A stretch of DNA of 18,065 bases from positions 1 to 18,065 of the forward strand of contig JAFGFV010000381.1 of NCBI GenBank assembly GCA_016930895.1, given 5' to 3'. This stretch comes from Spirochaetales bacterium (GTDB taxonomy: Bacteria; Spirochaetota; Spirochaetia; SZUA-6; DRHE01). This document shows, in pieces, positions 1 to 7,320 of this stretch. The translations under genes and the position numbers were made by a program. The first letter of the stretch is position 1. Each line of letters begins with the position of its first letter. The notes below the pieces were generated by a model, which had not been told where the DNA came from, did not search any database, and saw only the letters and a program-made list of their open reading frames with translations.

Positions 1-936
1 CCGATCGACCGTGCCATCGAGCGGGGGGAGCTCGGCGGACAGACGCAGGGCTTCCTGGAGCTGGTACGCGAGGTCAAGGAATTCTCGGTCGACGAGCTCG
101 GGCTGGAAGCGGACCGCAACTACACCCGCTACGTCGAGCTGGATCGGGGCTACCTGGTGGACGTGGTCTCCGCCGCCCAGCCGGACTCCCTGACCCCCCA
201 CCTGTGGCGGTTTCCCTTCTTTGGCGCGTTTCCCTACAAGGGGTACTACGCGCGGGAGGATGCCCTGCGGGAGGCACGGCGCCTGGAGCGAAAGGGGCTG
301 GACGTCTGGGTGCGCAAGGTGGACGCTTTCAGCACGCTGGGGTTCTTCTCGGACCCGGTGTACAGCTTCATGAGCGATTACAGCGTCTTCGACGTGGCCA
401 GCCTGATCGTCCACGAGCAAACCCACGCCACGCTGTTCCTGAAGAACCATGTCCAGTTCAACGAGGAGCTGGCCACCTTCGTGGGCTGGGAGGGGGCCCT
501 GGAGTTCCTGGACTCACGCTTCGGGCGCGAATCGCAGGAATACCGCGCGGCGGTCGACCGCCTGGCTGACTGGCGGCGCTTCAACCAGATGCTTCTGGGA
601 CTGCACGGGGAACTGGACCGTGCCTACCGGGAGGCAGGCAGCCGCGAGGCTGCTGTGGCTGCCAAGCAGCGCCTGGTTGCTCGCTTCAACGAGGCGGTGC
701 GCTCGGAGGTCTTCCGCACCGAGGGCTTCCGGGAGTTCCCGGGGATCCCGGCCAACAACGCCTACGTCCTGGCCGTGGTCAACTACAACCAAGACCTGGA
801 GATGTTCTACCGGCTGAGCCGCGCCGTCGGCGGGAGCGTACGCCGGACCCTCGAGGTCGTCCGCGAAGCGGTGGCCGCCGGGGGTGAACCGAAAGAGGCC
901 GTGCGCCGGCGGCTGCACGAGCTGGAACGGGGATAG
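1..936 (+). CDS. Predicted zinc aminopeptidase, COG4324 type (5' end missing)
   Basis: The reading frame is open from the first base to TAG at 934-936, giving 311 visible residues; the true start lies before the window. The zinc motif HEQTH is at visible residues 138-142, followed by NEELATF with glutamates at 155-156, which could supply the third ligand as in gluzincin peptidases. The stretch SLTPHLWRFPFFGAFPYKGY and the spacing of these motifs match the predicted-aminopeptidase family COG4324 (Pfam Aminopep). Family members are about 350-400 residues and usually carry an N-terminal signal or lipoprotein anchor, which would be in the missing part. Substrate is unknown. The family call is from recognised motifs; peptidase activity is inferred. 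It ends 145 bases before the next gene, which has its own promoter. Confidence 0.85.
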   Translation, partial: PIDRAIERGELGGQTQGFLELVREVKEFSVDELGLEADRNYTRYVELDRGYLVDVVSAAQPDSLTPHLWRFPFFGAFPYKGYYAREDALREARRLERKGLDVWVRKVDAFSTLGFFSDPVYSFMSDYSVFDVASLIVHEQTHATLFLKNHVQFNEELATFVGWEGALEFLDSRFGRESQEYRAAVDRLADWRRFNQMLLGLHGELDRAYREAGSREAAVAAKQRLVARFNEAVRSEVFRTEGFREFPGIPANNAYVLAVVNYNQDLEMFYRLSRAVGGSVRRTLEVVREAVAAGGEPKEAVRRRLHELERG

Positions 937-941
937 GAGCC

Positions 942-961
942 GCAGGGCGGGTCCCGCCTGC
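942..961 (+). terminator. GC-rich hairpin after the aminopeptidase stop
   Basis: GCAGG (942-946) pairs with CCTGC (957-961), and CGG (948-950) with CCG (954-956), leaving one bulged G and a three-base loop. It begins 6 nt after the stop codon, where a terminator would be expected, but no run of T follows. It is a weak terminator candidate or only a 3'-end stabilising hairpin. Confidence 0.35.
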
Positions 962-969
962 CCGGCCAG

Positions 970-994
970 ACACCCCCATTTCCCACACCCCCAT
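970..994. repeat. Short C-rich tandem repeat
   Basis: The 10-mer ACACCCCCAT occurs at 970-979 and again at 985-994, a 15-bp period, in the intergenic space ahead of the aldo/keto reductase promoter. It may be an operator-like site or simply C-rich sequence. Confidence 0.5.
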
Positions 995-1038
995 CTCCCC
1001 GAGTCAGGTTATCCTTGCACACCGTCAGGCCCTGTCTC

Positions 1039-1068
1039 TTGAGCCTTCCAGGGCGCAGAGGCTATACT
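1039..1068 (+). promoter_or_regulatory. Predicted sigma-70-like promoter of the aldo/keto reductase
   Basis: TTGAGC (1039-1044), an 18-nt spacer and TATACT (1063-1068, five of six consensus bases). Transcription would begin near 1075, only about 7-10 nt before the start codon. Confidence 0.5.
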
Positions 1069-1084
1069 GGCCCTGCAGGAGATG

Positions 1085-2179
1085 ATGGAATACCGAGAGC
1101 TGGGCTCCACGGGGCTGACGGTTTCGCGGGTCGGTGTCGGCGGGTTCGCCTTTGCGATCACGCCGCGCCGCGAGGTTGCGCGTGCGATCCACCGCGCCAT
1201 CGACCTGGGGCTGAACTACTTCGATTCGGCCCGCCTGTACGGCAGCGAGGGCAAGATCGGCGCGGCCCTGCGGGGCCGGCGGGAGCGCGTGGTGCTGGCG
1301 GGGAAGTGTCACTTTCGCACTCCCCATGAGATCGAGGAGAGCCTGCACACGAGCCTGTCTCAGCTCCAGACCGACTACCTTGACATCTATCACGTGCACG
1401 ATCTCAAGTCCGAGGCGGAGCTCGAGGAGATCGGCGCCCCGGGCGGGATCCTCGGGCTGTACGAGGAGCTCAAGCGTCAGGGAAAGATCCGCTTCATCGG
1501 CGTGAGCGGACACGACAGTCAGGCGCTCGTGAGGGCGCTGAAAACGGGGCGATTCGACCTGGTGTACGGCCGCTACAACCCCCTGGCCCGGGAAAGTGCG
1601 GCCTCCGTGATTCCCGCCAGCCGGCGCCTGCGGCGCGGGTTCGTGGCCATCAGCGCCCTGGCCTGGGGCATCTTCAGCGTCCCGCCCGAGCACCACGCTT
1701 TCGAGGTGGGCGGAGAGAGCCTGCCGGTGGCAACCGCCGCGTTTCGCTACGTTCTCTCCAACCCCGACGTGGACGTAGCGCTGGCCGGGGTGAGGTCCGC
1801 GGAGGAGCTGGAAGAGCTGGTTGCCGTCTCGTCGCTCCCGCCGTTCGGCCCGGAACAAAGCGCACAGGTCGTGGCCCAGTCGGAGTCCCTGGGCAAGGGG
1901 CAGGGGTGCACCCAGTGCGGGGTGTGCCTGCCCTGCCCGGCGGGAATCGACATCCCTCTGTACTTCCGCTACCTGACCTATCTGAGGGATTACCGGGCCA
2001 CCCAGTATCCGGCCCTCACGTGGCAGGCGTACGCCAAGCCTTTCAGTGAAGCCTGCACCGAGTGCGGTCTGTGCGTCCAGCGCTGCCCGTTCGAGCTCCC
2101 GATCGTGGAGACTCTCCGGACCGTGGACCGCCTGGCCCGGGAGATGCGCCATCCCACCTATCAGGACGAGCCGGACTAG
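1085..2179 (+). CDS. Aldo/keto reductase with C-terminal dual 4Fe-4S motifs
   Basis: An NAD(P)H-dependent oxidoreductase of the aldo/keto reductase superfamily fused to a ferredoxin-like tail. Numbered from the ATG at 1082, the catalytic tetrad is visible: Asp48 and Tyr53 in FDSARLYG, Lys75 in VLAGK, and a His in YHVHD (104 or 106). The C-terminal quarter has two cysteine clusters, CTQCGVCLPCP (276-286) and CTECGLCVQRCP (325-336), each able to hold a 4Fe-4S cluster. This layout is common in anaerobes; electrons probably pass between a flavin- or ferredoxin-type partner and the substrate, which is unknown. Two ATGs occur at 1082 and 1085. AGGAG at 1077-1081 abuts the first and lies 3 nt from the second, and family members usually begin MEYRELG, so 1085 is preferred. 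The gene ends 17 nt from the convergent acetyltransferase gene. Confidence 0.92.
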   Translation: MEYRELGSTGLTVSRVGVGGFAFAITPRREVARAIHRAIDLGLNYFDSARLYGSEGKIGAALRGRRERVVLAGKCHFRTPHEIEESLHTSLSQLQTDYLDIYHVHDLKSEAELEEIGAPGGILGLYEELKRQGKIRFIGVSGHDSQALVRALKTGRFDLVYGRYNPLARESAASVIPASRRLRRGFVAISALAWGIFSVPPEHHAFEVGGESLPVATAAFRYVLSNPDVDVALAGVRSAEELEELVAVSSLPPFGPEQSAQVVAQSESLGKGQGCTQCGVCLPCPAGIDIPLYFRYLTYLRDYRATQYPALTWQAYAKPFSEACTECGLCVQRCPFELPIVETLRTVDRLAREMRHPTYQDEPD

Positions 2180-2182
2180 CGT

Positions 2183-2196
2183 CCCCGGGCCAGGGG
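2183..2196 (+). terminator. Weak hairpin between convergent genes
   Basis: CCCC (2183-2186) can pair with GGGG (2193-2196) across a six-base loop in the 17-nt gap between two convergent stop codons. A loosely U-rich stretch follows on the plus strand. The stem is short, so this is only a candidate shared terminator. Confidence 0.25.
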
Positions 2197-3030
2197 CTAC
2201 TTTCGGTTTCGTTCGAGCCAGCGCGCGGCGTAGTCCACGCACAGCCGCTGGGAGAACAAGCGCGATCTACCGTAGCCCACCAGTCCCGTGGCGATCTTGT
2301 CCGCGCAGTCCCGCAGAAAATCGTGCCCGAGGCGCTCGAAGTCATCGCTGTGGAAGTTGATGTCCCGGAAGCGTTTCCAGCGCCGATGCGCCTCCGGAGG
2401 CTCACCGACCAGGACCGGCGCCCCGCTGGTGACCTGGCGCTTGCCCTTCCAGGGTGCCCGGTACTCGGCCAGGTGAAAGGAGGTGTTGCAGTCCGGCTCC
2501 ACGCCCAGGAGCAGGACCTGGCCATCCAGCTCGTAGACCCGCGCCAGCGGCGAAGCTTCCCCCAGGCCGAACTCCAGGCTGTGGTTGTCCGTGACCCTCA
2601 AGGCTTCTTCCCCCCAGGCGGCAAACGACACCTGAGGATGGGCGCTGCGCAGGACGTCGGGAAAACTGCGGAAGGCCTCGGGCACCGCACCCATGCCCCG
2701 GGTCGGGGTGGTGGCGGGGGTGTAGGGAGGGGCGTTCTTGCGGATGGTTTCCCACCAGGACCGGGGAACCGGCGGGTTGTGCCAGAGCGCGGGGTCCGAG
2801 AGGTGTCCCGAATGGGTGGGCATGACCAGGGTGCCGAAGGAACGGACTGCCTGCTGGAGGGCCAGGATGACCGTCACGGCGCCCCCGCACACCCAGCCCA
2901 GGGCGCTGAGGGAGGTGTGGACCAGCAGCACGGCCCCCGGCCTGACGCCGAGGCGGCCCAGGTCCGCCGCGAGGCTGCGCACGGTGAGCGGGCCGTCTCG
3001 AGACCGCTCGACCGCGCTCTTCTCTCCCAT
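2197..3030 (-). CDS. AAC(3)-family aminoglycoside N-acetyltransferase-like protein
   Basis: A 277-residue protein matching the Antibiotic_NAT / AAC(3) fold over its full length; the family is normally 260-290 residues. Recognisable blocks are [16 protein letters not shown] (about 35-50), [14 protein letters not shown] (70-83), [13 protein letters not shown] (128-140), [24 protein letters not shown] (167-190) and the C-terminal DDFERLG region. His38, His131, His186 and Glu189 fall in the conserved blocks. Known relatives acetylate the 3-amino group of 2-deoxystreptamine antibiotics using acetyl-CoA, but many environmental members have unknown substrates. The Shine-Dalgarno sequence AGGAGG lies 4 nt before the ATG and is one of the strongest in the window. 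It is the last gene of a minus-strand run, 31 nt after the MATE transporter gene, which suggests a detoxify-and-export pairing. Fold assignment is firm; antibiotic resistance is inferred. Confidence 0.93.
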   Translation of the reverse strand: MGEKSAVERSRDGPLTVRSLAADLGRLGVRPGAVLLVHTSLSALGWVCGGAVTVILALQQAVRSFGTLVMPTHSGHLSDPALWHNPPVPRSWWETIRKNAPPYTPATTPTRGMGAVPEAFRSFPDVLRSAHPQVSFAAWGEEALRVTDNHSLEFGLGEASPLARVYELDGQVLLLGVEPDCNTSFHLAEYRAPWKGKRQVTSGAPVLVGEPPEAHRRWKRFRDINFHSDDFERLGHDFLRDCADKIATGLVGYGRSRLFSQRLCVDYAARWLERNRK

Positions 3031-3048
3031 CGCACCTCCTGAAGGCGT

Positions 3049-3061
3049 CCGCCTCCGGCGG
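3049..3061 (-). repeat. Small hairpin between the MATE and acetyltransferase genes
   Basis: CCGCC (3049-3053) and GGCGG (3057-3061) form a five-pair stem with a three-base loop, directly after the MATE stop codon and before the acetyltransferase ribosome-binding site. It could stabilise or process the mRNA; no T-run follows. Confidence 0.35.
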
Positions 3062-4477
3062 CTACGGCGCCGACTGCGCTTCCCGCAGCTCCGGCGCCAC
3101 CGCCCCCGCCAGCACCGGGCTGCCGGCTTCCCCGCCCCGGCTCGGCCGGAGGGAACGCAGCTCGAAGAGAAGCCAGGTGCCGGTCAGGATGGCGGAGCCC
3201 AGGTCTGAGAGCGGACCGGCGTAGAAGACCCCGTCCAGCCCGAAGAAGCGGGGCAGGATCAAGAGCGCCGGGATGAGGAGCAGGACCTGGCGCGAAAGGC
3301 TCAGGATCATCGCAGGACGGGGTTTGCCGACCGCCTGGAAGTAGTTGGCGCTCACGATCTGGAATCCGATCACAGGCATCATGAACAGGAAGATGCGCAT
3401 GGCCCGGGTGCCGAGCTCCACCAGCTGCGAGTCATCGCCGGCGAACAGCCGGATCAGCGCCGCCGGGAATACCCGGGTCACGATGAACCCCACCAGCATG
3501 ATCGCCGTGGCGGCGGCGATGGCCAGCAGCAGGGTCTTGCGCACCCGGTCGTACTTGCGTGCCCCGAAGTTGAAGCCGATGATCGGCTGGGCCCCCTGGT
3601 TCAGGCCGAAGACGGGCATGAACATGAACATCGCGACGCCATGAATGATGCCCATTGCTGAGATGGCCAAGTCCCCGCCGTAATGCTGGAGCTGGTTGTT
3701 GAGGATCGCGTTGAGAACGCTGGCAGCCAGCTGCATCACGAACGGGGCCGAACCGATGGCCACGATCCCGCGCAGGAGGCGCGGCTCGAGACGCAGGTTG
3801 GATCTGCGCAGGGCAAGGCTGCTGCGCCCTCCGAGGAAGTATGCCAGGACCCACGCCGCAGCCACCGCCTGCGAGATGACGGTGGCCAGGGCGGCGCCGC
3901 GCACGCCCATGTCCAGGACAAAGATGAACAGCGGATCCAGGGCCATGTTCAGCACCGCGCCGATCAGCATGGTGGCCATGGCGATGCGCGGATTGCCTTC
4001 CGCCCGGATAAAGTTGTTCATCCCGAACCCCAAGCCCATGAACACGGAGCCGGACAGGATGACGCCCACGTACTCCCGGGCGAAAGGCAGGATGTTCTGG
4101 CTGGCTCCGAACAGCCGCAGGAGGGGGTCCAGGAAGATCAGCCCAAGGACGGTCAGCACGCCCGAGATGACCAGCAGCAGGACCAGGGAGTTGCCGAGAA
4201 TGCGCTCGGCTTCTTCCTTTTTTCCCTCTCCGAGGCGGATCGAGGTCAGGGCCGCCCCACCCAGGCCCACGAGCATGCCGAAGGCCATGAGCACCAGCAT
4301 CACGGGGAACCCCACGGTGGCCCCGGCCAGGCCCAGCGCTCCGACACCCCGGCCGATGAAGACCCGGTCCACCACGTTGTACAGGGCGTTGACCATCATG
4401 CCCACGATGGCCGGCAGCGAGAAACTCAGCAGCAGGCGCGGGATGCTCCCCTCGCCCATGCGCTTGGCGCGATCCAT
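3062..4477 (-). CDS. MATE family multidrug efflux transporter (MepA-like)
   Basis: A twelve-helix inner-membrane exporter of 471 residues, typical for the MATE family. The N-terminal half has the characteristic [26 protein letters not shown] segment (about 31-52, Asp37 in the family position) followed by alternating hydrophobic helices; the second half contains [17 protein letters not shown], the matching block of MepA-like members. MATE proteins export cationic and amphipathic compounds by Na+ or H+ antiport; the substrate here is not known. The frame extends to an ATG at 4504, but the ATG at 4477 is chosen because GGGAG precedes it by about 6 nt and [16 protein letters not shown] is the normal family beginning. 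It lies 54 nt after the M20 gene and 31 nt before the acetyltransferase gene on the same strand, consistent with co-transcription. Confidence 0.94.
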   Translation of the reverse strand: MDRAKRMGEGSIPRLLLSFSLPAIVGMMVNALYNVVDRVFIGRGVGALGLAGATVGFPVMLVLMAFGMLVGLGGAALTSIRLGEGKKEEAERILGNSLVLLLVISGVLTVLGLIFLDPLLRLFGASQNILPFAREYVGVILSGSVFMGLGFGMNNFIRAEGNPRIAMATMLIGAVLNMALDPLFIFVLDMGVRGAALATVISQAVAAAWVLAYFLGGRSSLALRRSNLRLEPRLLRGIVAIGSAPFVMQLAASVLNAILNNQLQHYGGDLAISAMGIIHGVAMFMFMPVFGLNQGAQPIIGFNFGARKYDRVRKTLLLAIAAATAIMLVGFIVTRVFPAALIRLFAGDDSQLVELGTRAMRIFLFMMPVIGFQIVSANYFQAVGKPRPAMILSLSRQVLLLIPALLILPRFFGLDGVFYAGPLSDLGSAILTGTWLLFELRSLRPSRGGEAGSPVLAGAVAPELREAQSAP

Positions 4478-4531
4478 GCTCTCTCCCGTCTGGACTTTCC
4501 GCAAGAATCTACTGAAATGCCGCCCGGGGCG

Positions 4532-5836
4532 TCAAACCCCTGCGCTCCCTTGGGCTGCCCCGTCCCGTCGGCCCAGGAGCTCGAGCGTGGCCAGGGCCAG
4601 GATCTTGGTCCCGGCTTTGAGGTCCGCCACGGGCTGGCACTCGTCGGACTTGTGGGCCACCTCCAGCGGCCCGGGGCCGTAGAGCACGCACTGGGACAGG
4701 CCGGCCTTCTGCACCACGAACTTCTGATCGTCACTGCCCGGGCTCACCGAGAAGCTCAGGGGCTGTCCCAGCACCGTGCGCCCCGCCTCCAGCAGGGCCT
4801 CGACCAGGGGGGTGTCGGAAGGCACGAGGGTCGGATCCACCGACATGAGCACCCTGACTTGGCTTTCGAACTCCGGGTCCTGCTCTGCCAGCTGGCGGCG
4901 CAGCTCTTCCAGGGCTTCCAGGGCGTCGGACACCTTCTGTTCCGGCACCAGGCGCCAGTCCAGGGTGGCCTTGCAGACCGCCGGGACCACGTTGACCTTG
5001 GAGCCGGCGTTGATGGTCGTGACGGCCATGGTGCTGTACCGGCACTGGGGGGGGCGGATGGGCTGGGCCGAGACCCCGGCGAAGCGGGGCGCCAGCTCGC
5101 GTTCGATGGCCCCGAGCAGCTTGATCATCTTCTCGATGGCGTTGACCCCGAGAGAGGGCATGCTCCCGTGGCTCTGACGGCCGATGGTTTCCAGCTCCAG
5201 CCAGATGGTGCCCCGGTGACCCAGGCAGACACTGTCGACGTCCATGCACTCGGTGATGATGCAGTAGTCCGTGTTGGCCAGGCTGATCACGCCGCGGTCG
5301 ACCAGGTAGCCCATGCCGGCGAACCCGCCGGTCTCCTCGTCGGGAGTCGCGCTCAGGACCAGGGTGCCGGCGGGCAGGACGCCGCAGCTCTGCAGGGCCT
5401 GGAGGGCGAACACCTGTGCCGCGATCCCGGATTTCTGGTCCGAGGAGCCCCGGCCCCACACCTTGCCGTCCCTGATCTCACCGCCGAAGGGCTCCACCGT
5501 CCAGCCGGGGCCGGCGGGCACTACGTCGTAATGGCCCGTGAGGTGCAGGACGGGACGGGGCCTGGGGCCCGGGTAGGTGCCCAGAACGCTCATCCTGGGC
5601 AGGCCGTTGCCGTGCGGTGCCAGGGAAGGCAGGAGCTCCTCCGGGACCTCCTCGTAGCGAATCTGGCACCCGAGCTCTTGCAGCTTGAGACCCACGAGCT
5701 GGGCGCACTCGCGGTAGTTCCGGCCCGGGGGGTTCTCCGTGGGGATGCGCACCAGGCGGCGCAGGAACTCCACCAGCTCCTTTTCCAGCCCTTCCACGGC
5801 CTGGTCGATCCTGCGGCTGATCTCTTGGTCGATCAT
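4532..5836 (-). CDS. M20-family metallopeptidase / deacylase (ArgE/DapE/CPG2 type)
   Basis: A cytoplasmic di-zinc amidohydrolase of 434 residues. All hallmark sites are present: GHYDVVP (His102 metal ligand, Asp104), GRGSSDQKSG (bridging Asp133), DEETGG (catalytic Glu167 and ligand Glu168), ITE (Glu196) and the C-terminal AHKSDE with ligand His395. QSHGS (His223) marks the dimerisation/lid domain. Family members deacylate N-acyl amino acids or cleave small peptides; motifs do not settle which. The frame opens at a GTG at 5848, but the ATG at 5836 has GGGAG about 5 nt upstream and is the better start. It lies 39 nt downstream of the URO-D-like gene and 54 nt upstream of the MATE gene, so it probably belongs to that operon. 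An N-acyl hydrolase beside an N-acetyltransferase is notable, but a shared substrate is speculation. Confidence 0.93.
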   Translation of the reverse strand: MIDQEISRRIDQAVEGLEKELVEFLRRLVRIPTENPPGRNYRECAQLVGLKLQELGCQIRYEEVPEELLPSLAPHGNGLPRMSVLGTYPGPRPRPVLHLTGHYDVVPAGPGWTVEPFGGEIRDGKVWGRGSSDQKSGIAAQVFALQALQSCGVLPAGTLVLSATPDEETGGFAGMGYLVDRGVISLANTDYCIITECMDVDSVCLGHRGTIWLELETIGRQSHGSMPSLGVNAIEKMIKLLGAIERELAPRFAGVSAQPIRPPQCRYSTMAVTTINAGSKVNVVPAVCKATLDWRLVPEQKVSDALEALEELRRQLAEQDPEFESQVRVLMSVDPTLVPSDTPLVEALLEAGRTVLGQPLSFSVSPGSDDQKFVVQKAGLSQCVLYGPGPLEVAHKSDECQPVADLKAGTKILALATLELLGRRDGAAQGSAGV

Positions 5837-5875
5837 GGGTTCTCCCACTCCCCCGAAGCGGCCCCCGCCAGCCCG

Positions 5876-6985
5876 CTAGCTCGCCGCCCGGTTGACGGCG
5901 TCCAGGCGCTGCGGGAGGGCATCCGGCGGAACGCGGTCCGCGATCCCTAGGACCATGCCGGGCTGCCGGGCCTGCTCGAGGGCCGCGGCCAGGGCGCTCT
6001 CGAAGTCCTCCTGCTCCACCGTGGGCAGGAGCGAGTCCTGGGCGATCCCACCCCAGAGGGTCAGCCCCGGGCCCGCAGCCTCCCGGGCTTCCGCCAGGGT
6101 GGCGTCGCTCTGGGGCGGGCCGCTGACCCCCTCGACCGCCGCGACCCCGCAGCCGCCCAGCTTCGGCAGCAGGGCGCGGAGGGGCCCTCCGGCGTGCACG
6201 ACCAGCGGCTTGTGTGCCAGCAAGGTCGCCGCGGCCTGGTAGCTGGGGGCCAGGTACTCCGCGAACATGTCCGGCGAGACGAACTGGCCGTCCAGGTTGT
6301 CCGGGGAGAGATAGAGGTCTCCCGGGAACGCGGTCAGGGCCGAGAGGAGCTCCTGCAGCTTCTCCTCCAGGATTCTGGCCAGCTCCTGCACCGCGTCGGG
6401 CTGTTCCCACAGCAGCAGCAGTCCGTCGCTCCAGCCCAGGAAGGAGTGGAGCAGGTCCGACAGGGACCTCATCGGCAGCTCCAGCGCGACCACCCCGTCC
6501 TCCCGGACCTCCTGCCGGGCCTGCTCGGCCACCGACGGGTCGGGGTGGTACACGATGGACTGCACGATCTCCCGCGCCCCGGGGAGCAGGTCCGCCGAGC
6601 TCGCCGGGTAGTCCGTCTGCCACCAGTCCCCATCGGGCCCCAGGGTCCAGCGGGCCAGCAGGGTTCCCGCGGAGGTCTGCCAGCGGGTTTCACGAACGTC
6701 CTCACTCCGGCTGGTCTGCACCGTGAGGCCCTGGTACTCCAGGCGCCATGGACGCACCGGCAGCCAGATTGGCAGGCCGCGCCGCCGGCATATCTCCGGC
6801 AGGCTCTCACCCTCCCACCCCGGCGGAAAGGTGCCGCGTTCCTTGTGCCAGCGATACCACAGGCTCAGGTCCGGCAGGAACAGGGTCGACCGGTCCGGTC
6901 CGGCGCTCTCAGGTTTGGTCGTCGGTCCCCCGGCCGGCGTCCTCGCCGCGCCGAAGCGCTCCATGATCCGGGTGCGCATGCTCAT
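5876..6985 (-). CDS. URO-D-fold protein (uroporphyrinogen decarboxylase / corrinoid methyltransferase family)
   Basis: A protein of about 369 residues recognisable as a divergent URO-D superfamily member from its C-terminal half: LSPDNLDGQFVSPDMFAEYL (226-245), then KPLVVHAGGPLRALLPKL (259-276) and LTLWGGIAQDSL (308-319), which follow the order of the superfamily's barrel strands. Zinc-dependent methyltransferases of this fold (MtaA, CmuA) have an HxC ligand pair; here the place is held by His264-Ala-Gly, so that zinc site appears incomplete. No heme biosynthesis genes are nearby, so true HemE function is unlikely. ATGs occur at 6994, 6985, 6979 and 6964 with no clear ribosome-binding site. 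The ATG at 6985 is preferred because it lies 7 nt after a TACAAT box, implying a leaderless mRNA. It would be the first gene of the run ending with the acetyltransferase. Confidence 0.78.
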   Translation of the reverse strand: MSMRTRIMERFGAARTPAGGPTTKPESAGPDRSTLFLPDLSLWYRWHKERGTFPPGWEGESLPEICRRRGLPIWLPVRPWRLEYQGLTVQTSRSEDVRETRWQTSAGTLLARWTLGPDGDWWQTDYPASSADLLPGAREIVQSIVYHPDPSVAEQARQEVREDGVVALELPMRSLSDLLHSFLGWSDGLLLLWEQPDAVQELARILEEKLQELLSALTAFPGDLYLSPDNLDGQFVSPDMFAEYLAPSYQAAATLLAHKPLVVHAGGPLRALLPKLGGCGVAAVEGVSGPPQSDATLAEAREAAGPGLTLWGGIAQDSLLPTVEQEDFESALAAALEQARQPGMVLGIADRVPPDALPQRLDAVNRAAS

Positions 6986-6992
6986 GGGGGCC

Positions 6993-7022
6993 ATTGTAGC
7001 AGCGCACTCGCCCCCGCGTCCA
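6993..7022 (-). promoter_or_regulatory. Predicted promoter of the URO-D / M20 / MATE / AAC(3) run
   Basis: On the minus strand, TGGACG (7017-7022), an 18-nt spacer and TACAAT (6993-6998, five of six consensus bases). The expected transcription start coincides with the ATG at 6985. Confidence 0.45.
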
Positions 7023-7045
7023 CCTGTCCTCGCGTCTGCACGCCG

Positions 7046-7064
7046 CCTGCGCGCCACCTGCGCG
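7046..7064. repeat. CCTGCGCG direct repeat upstream of the URO-D promoter
   Basis: CCTGCGCG occurs at 7046-7053 and 7057-7064, an 11-bp period or about one helical turn, some 24 bp upstream of the predicted -35 box. It could be a regulator site, but short GC-rich repeats arise easily in this base composition. Confidence 0.35.
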
Positions 7065-7100
7065 GGAACGGCCGCAAGAGCGAGCGCAGGAGCGTCCCGG

Positions 7101-7208
7101 CTACTTCCGCTTGCGGAGCAGCACGGGCAGAAACAGGAATGCCAGCAGCAGCACGGCGGAGCGGGCCGCCCACACCGCGATTCTGTACAGGGCCGTCAGG
7201 GGATTCAT
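7101..7208 (-). CDS. Possible 35-residue single-pass membrane peptide
   Basis: ATG at 7208 to TAG at 7101 encodes 35 residues: a short polar start (MNPLTALYR), a continuous hydrophobic helix (about residues 10-31, rich in A, V, L and F) and a basic end, RKRK. That is the shape of a small inner-membrane peptide with its C-terminus in the cytoplasm, by the positive-inside rule. A GGGAGG sequence exists but is about 14 nt from the ATG, so translation initiation is uncertain. It sits alone between the DUF4097 stop (112 nt upstream) and the URO-D promoter (about 80 nt downstream), on the same strand as both. Nothing else is seen in the remaining non-coding bases between 6986 and 7320. Function unknown; conservation would decide whether it is real. 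Confidence 0.35.
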   Translation of the reverse strand: MNPLTALYRIAVWAARSAVLLLAFLFLPVLLRKRK

Positions 7209-7320
7209 CTTGGTTCTCGCGCCTCCCACCCAGGATGACGCAAGTTCCGTGCCAGAGATGACAGGCCCCTATCGCACGGCTATACCAAGAGTTAGCCAGG
7301 ATGCCCCGAAGAGACCCTCG

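Noticed and set aside
1025..2242. 405-codon minus-strand frame over the aldo/keto reductase
   Set aside because: The plus strand has the full catalytic tetrad and cysteine clusters; the antisense product has no family features.
3683..5950. 755-codon open frame on the plus strand across the MATE and M20 genes
   Set aside because: It is antisense to two genes with complete family motifs, and its product is low-complexity (rich in His, Gln, Gly, Ala and Asp) with no recognisable domain. Long antisense frames are common in GC-rich DNA.
7059..7320. Search for an RNA gene or terminator between the URO-D and DUF4097 genes
   Set aside because: Only a weak GGCTA/TAGCC pairing was found near 7275-7295, with a ten-base loop and no T-run; no tRNA or riboswitch pattern is visible.
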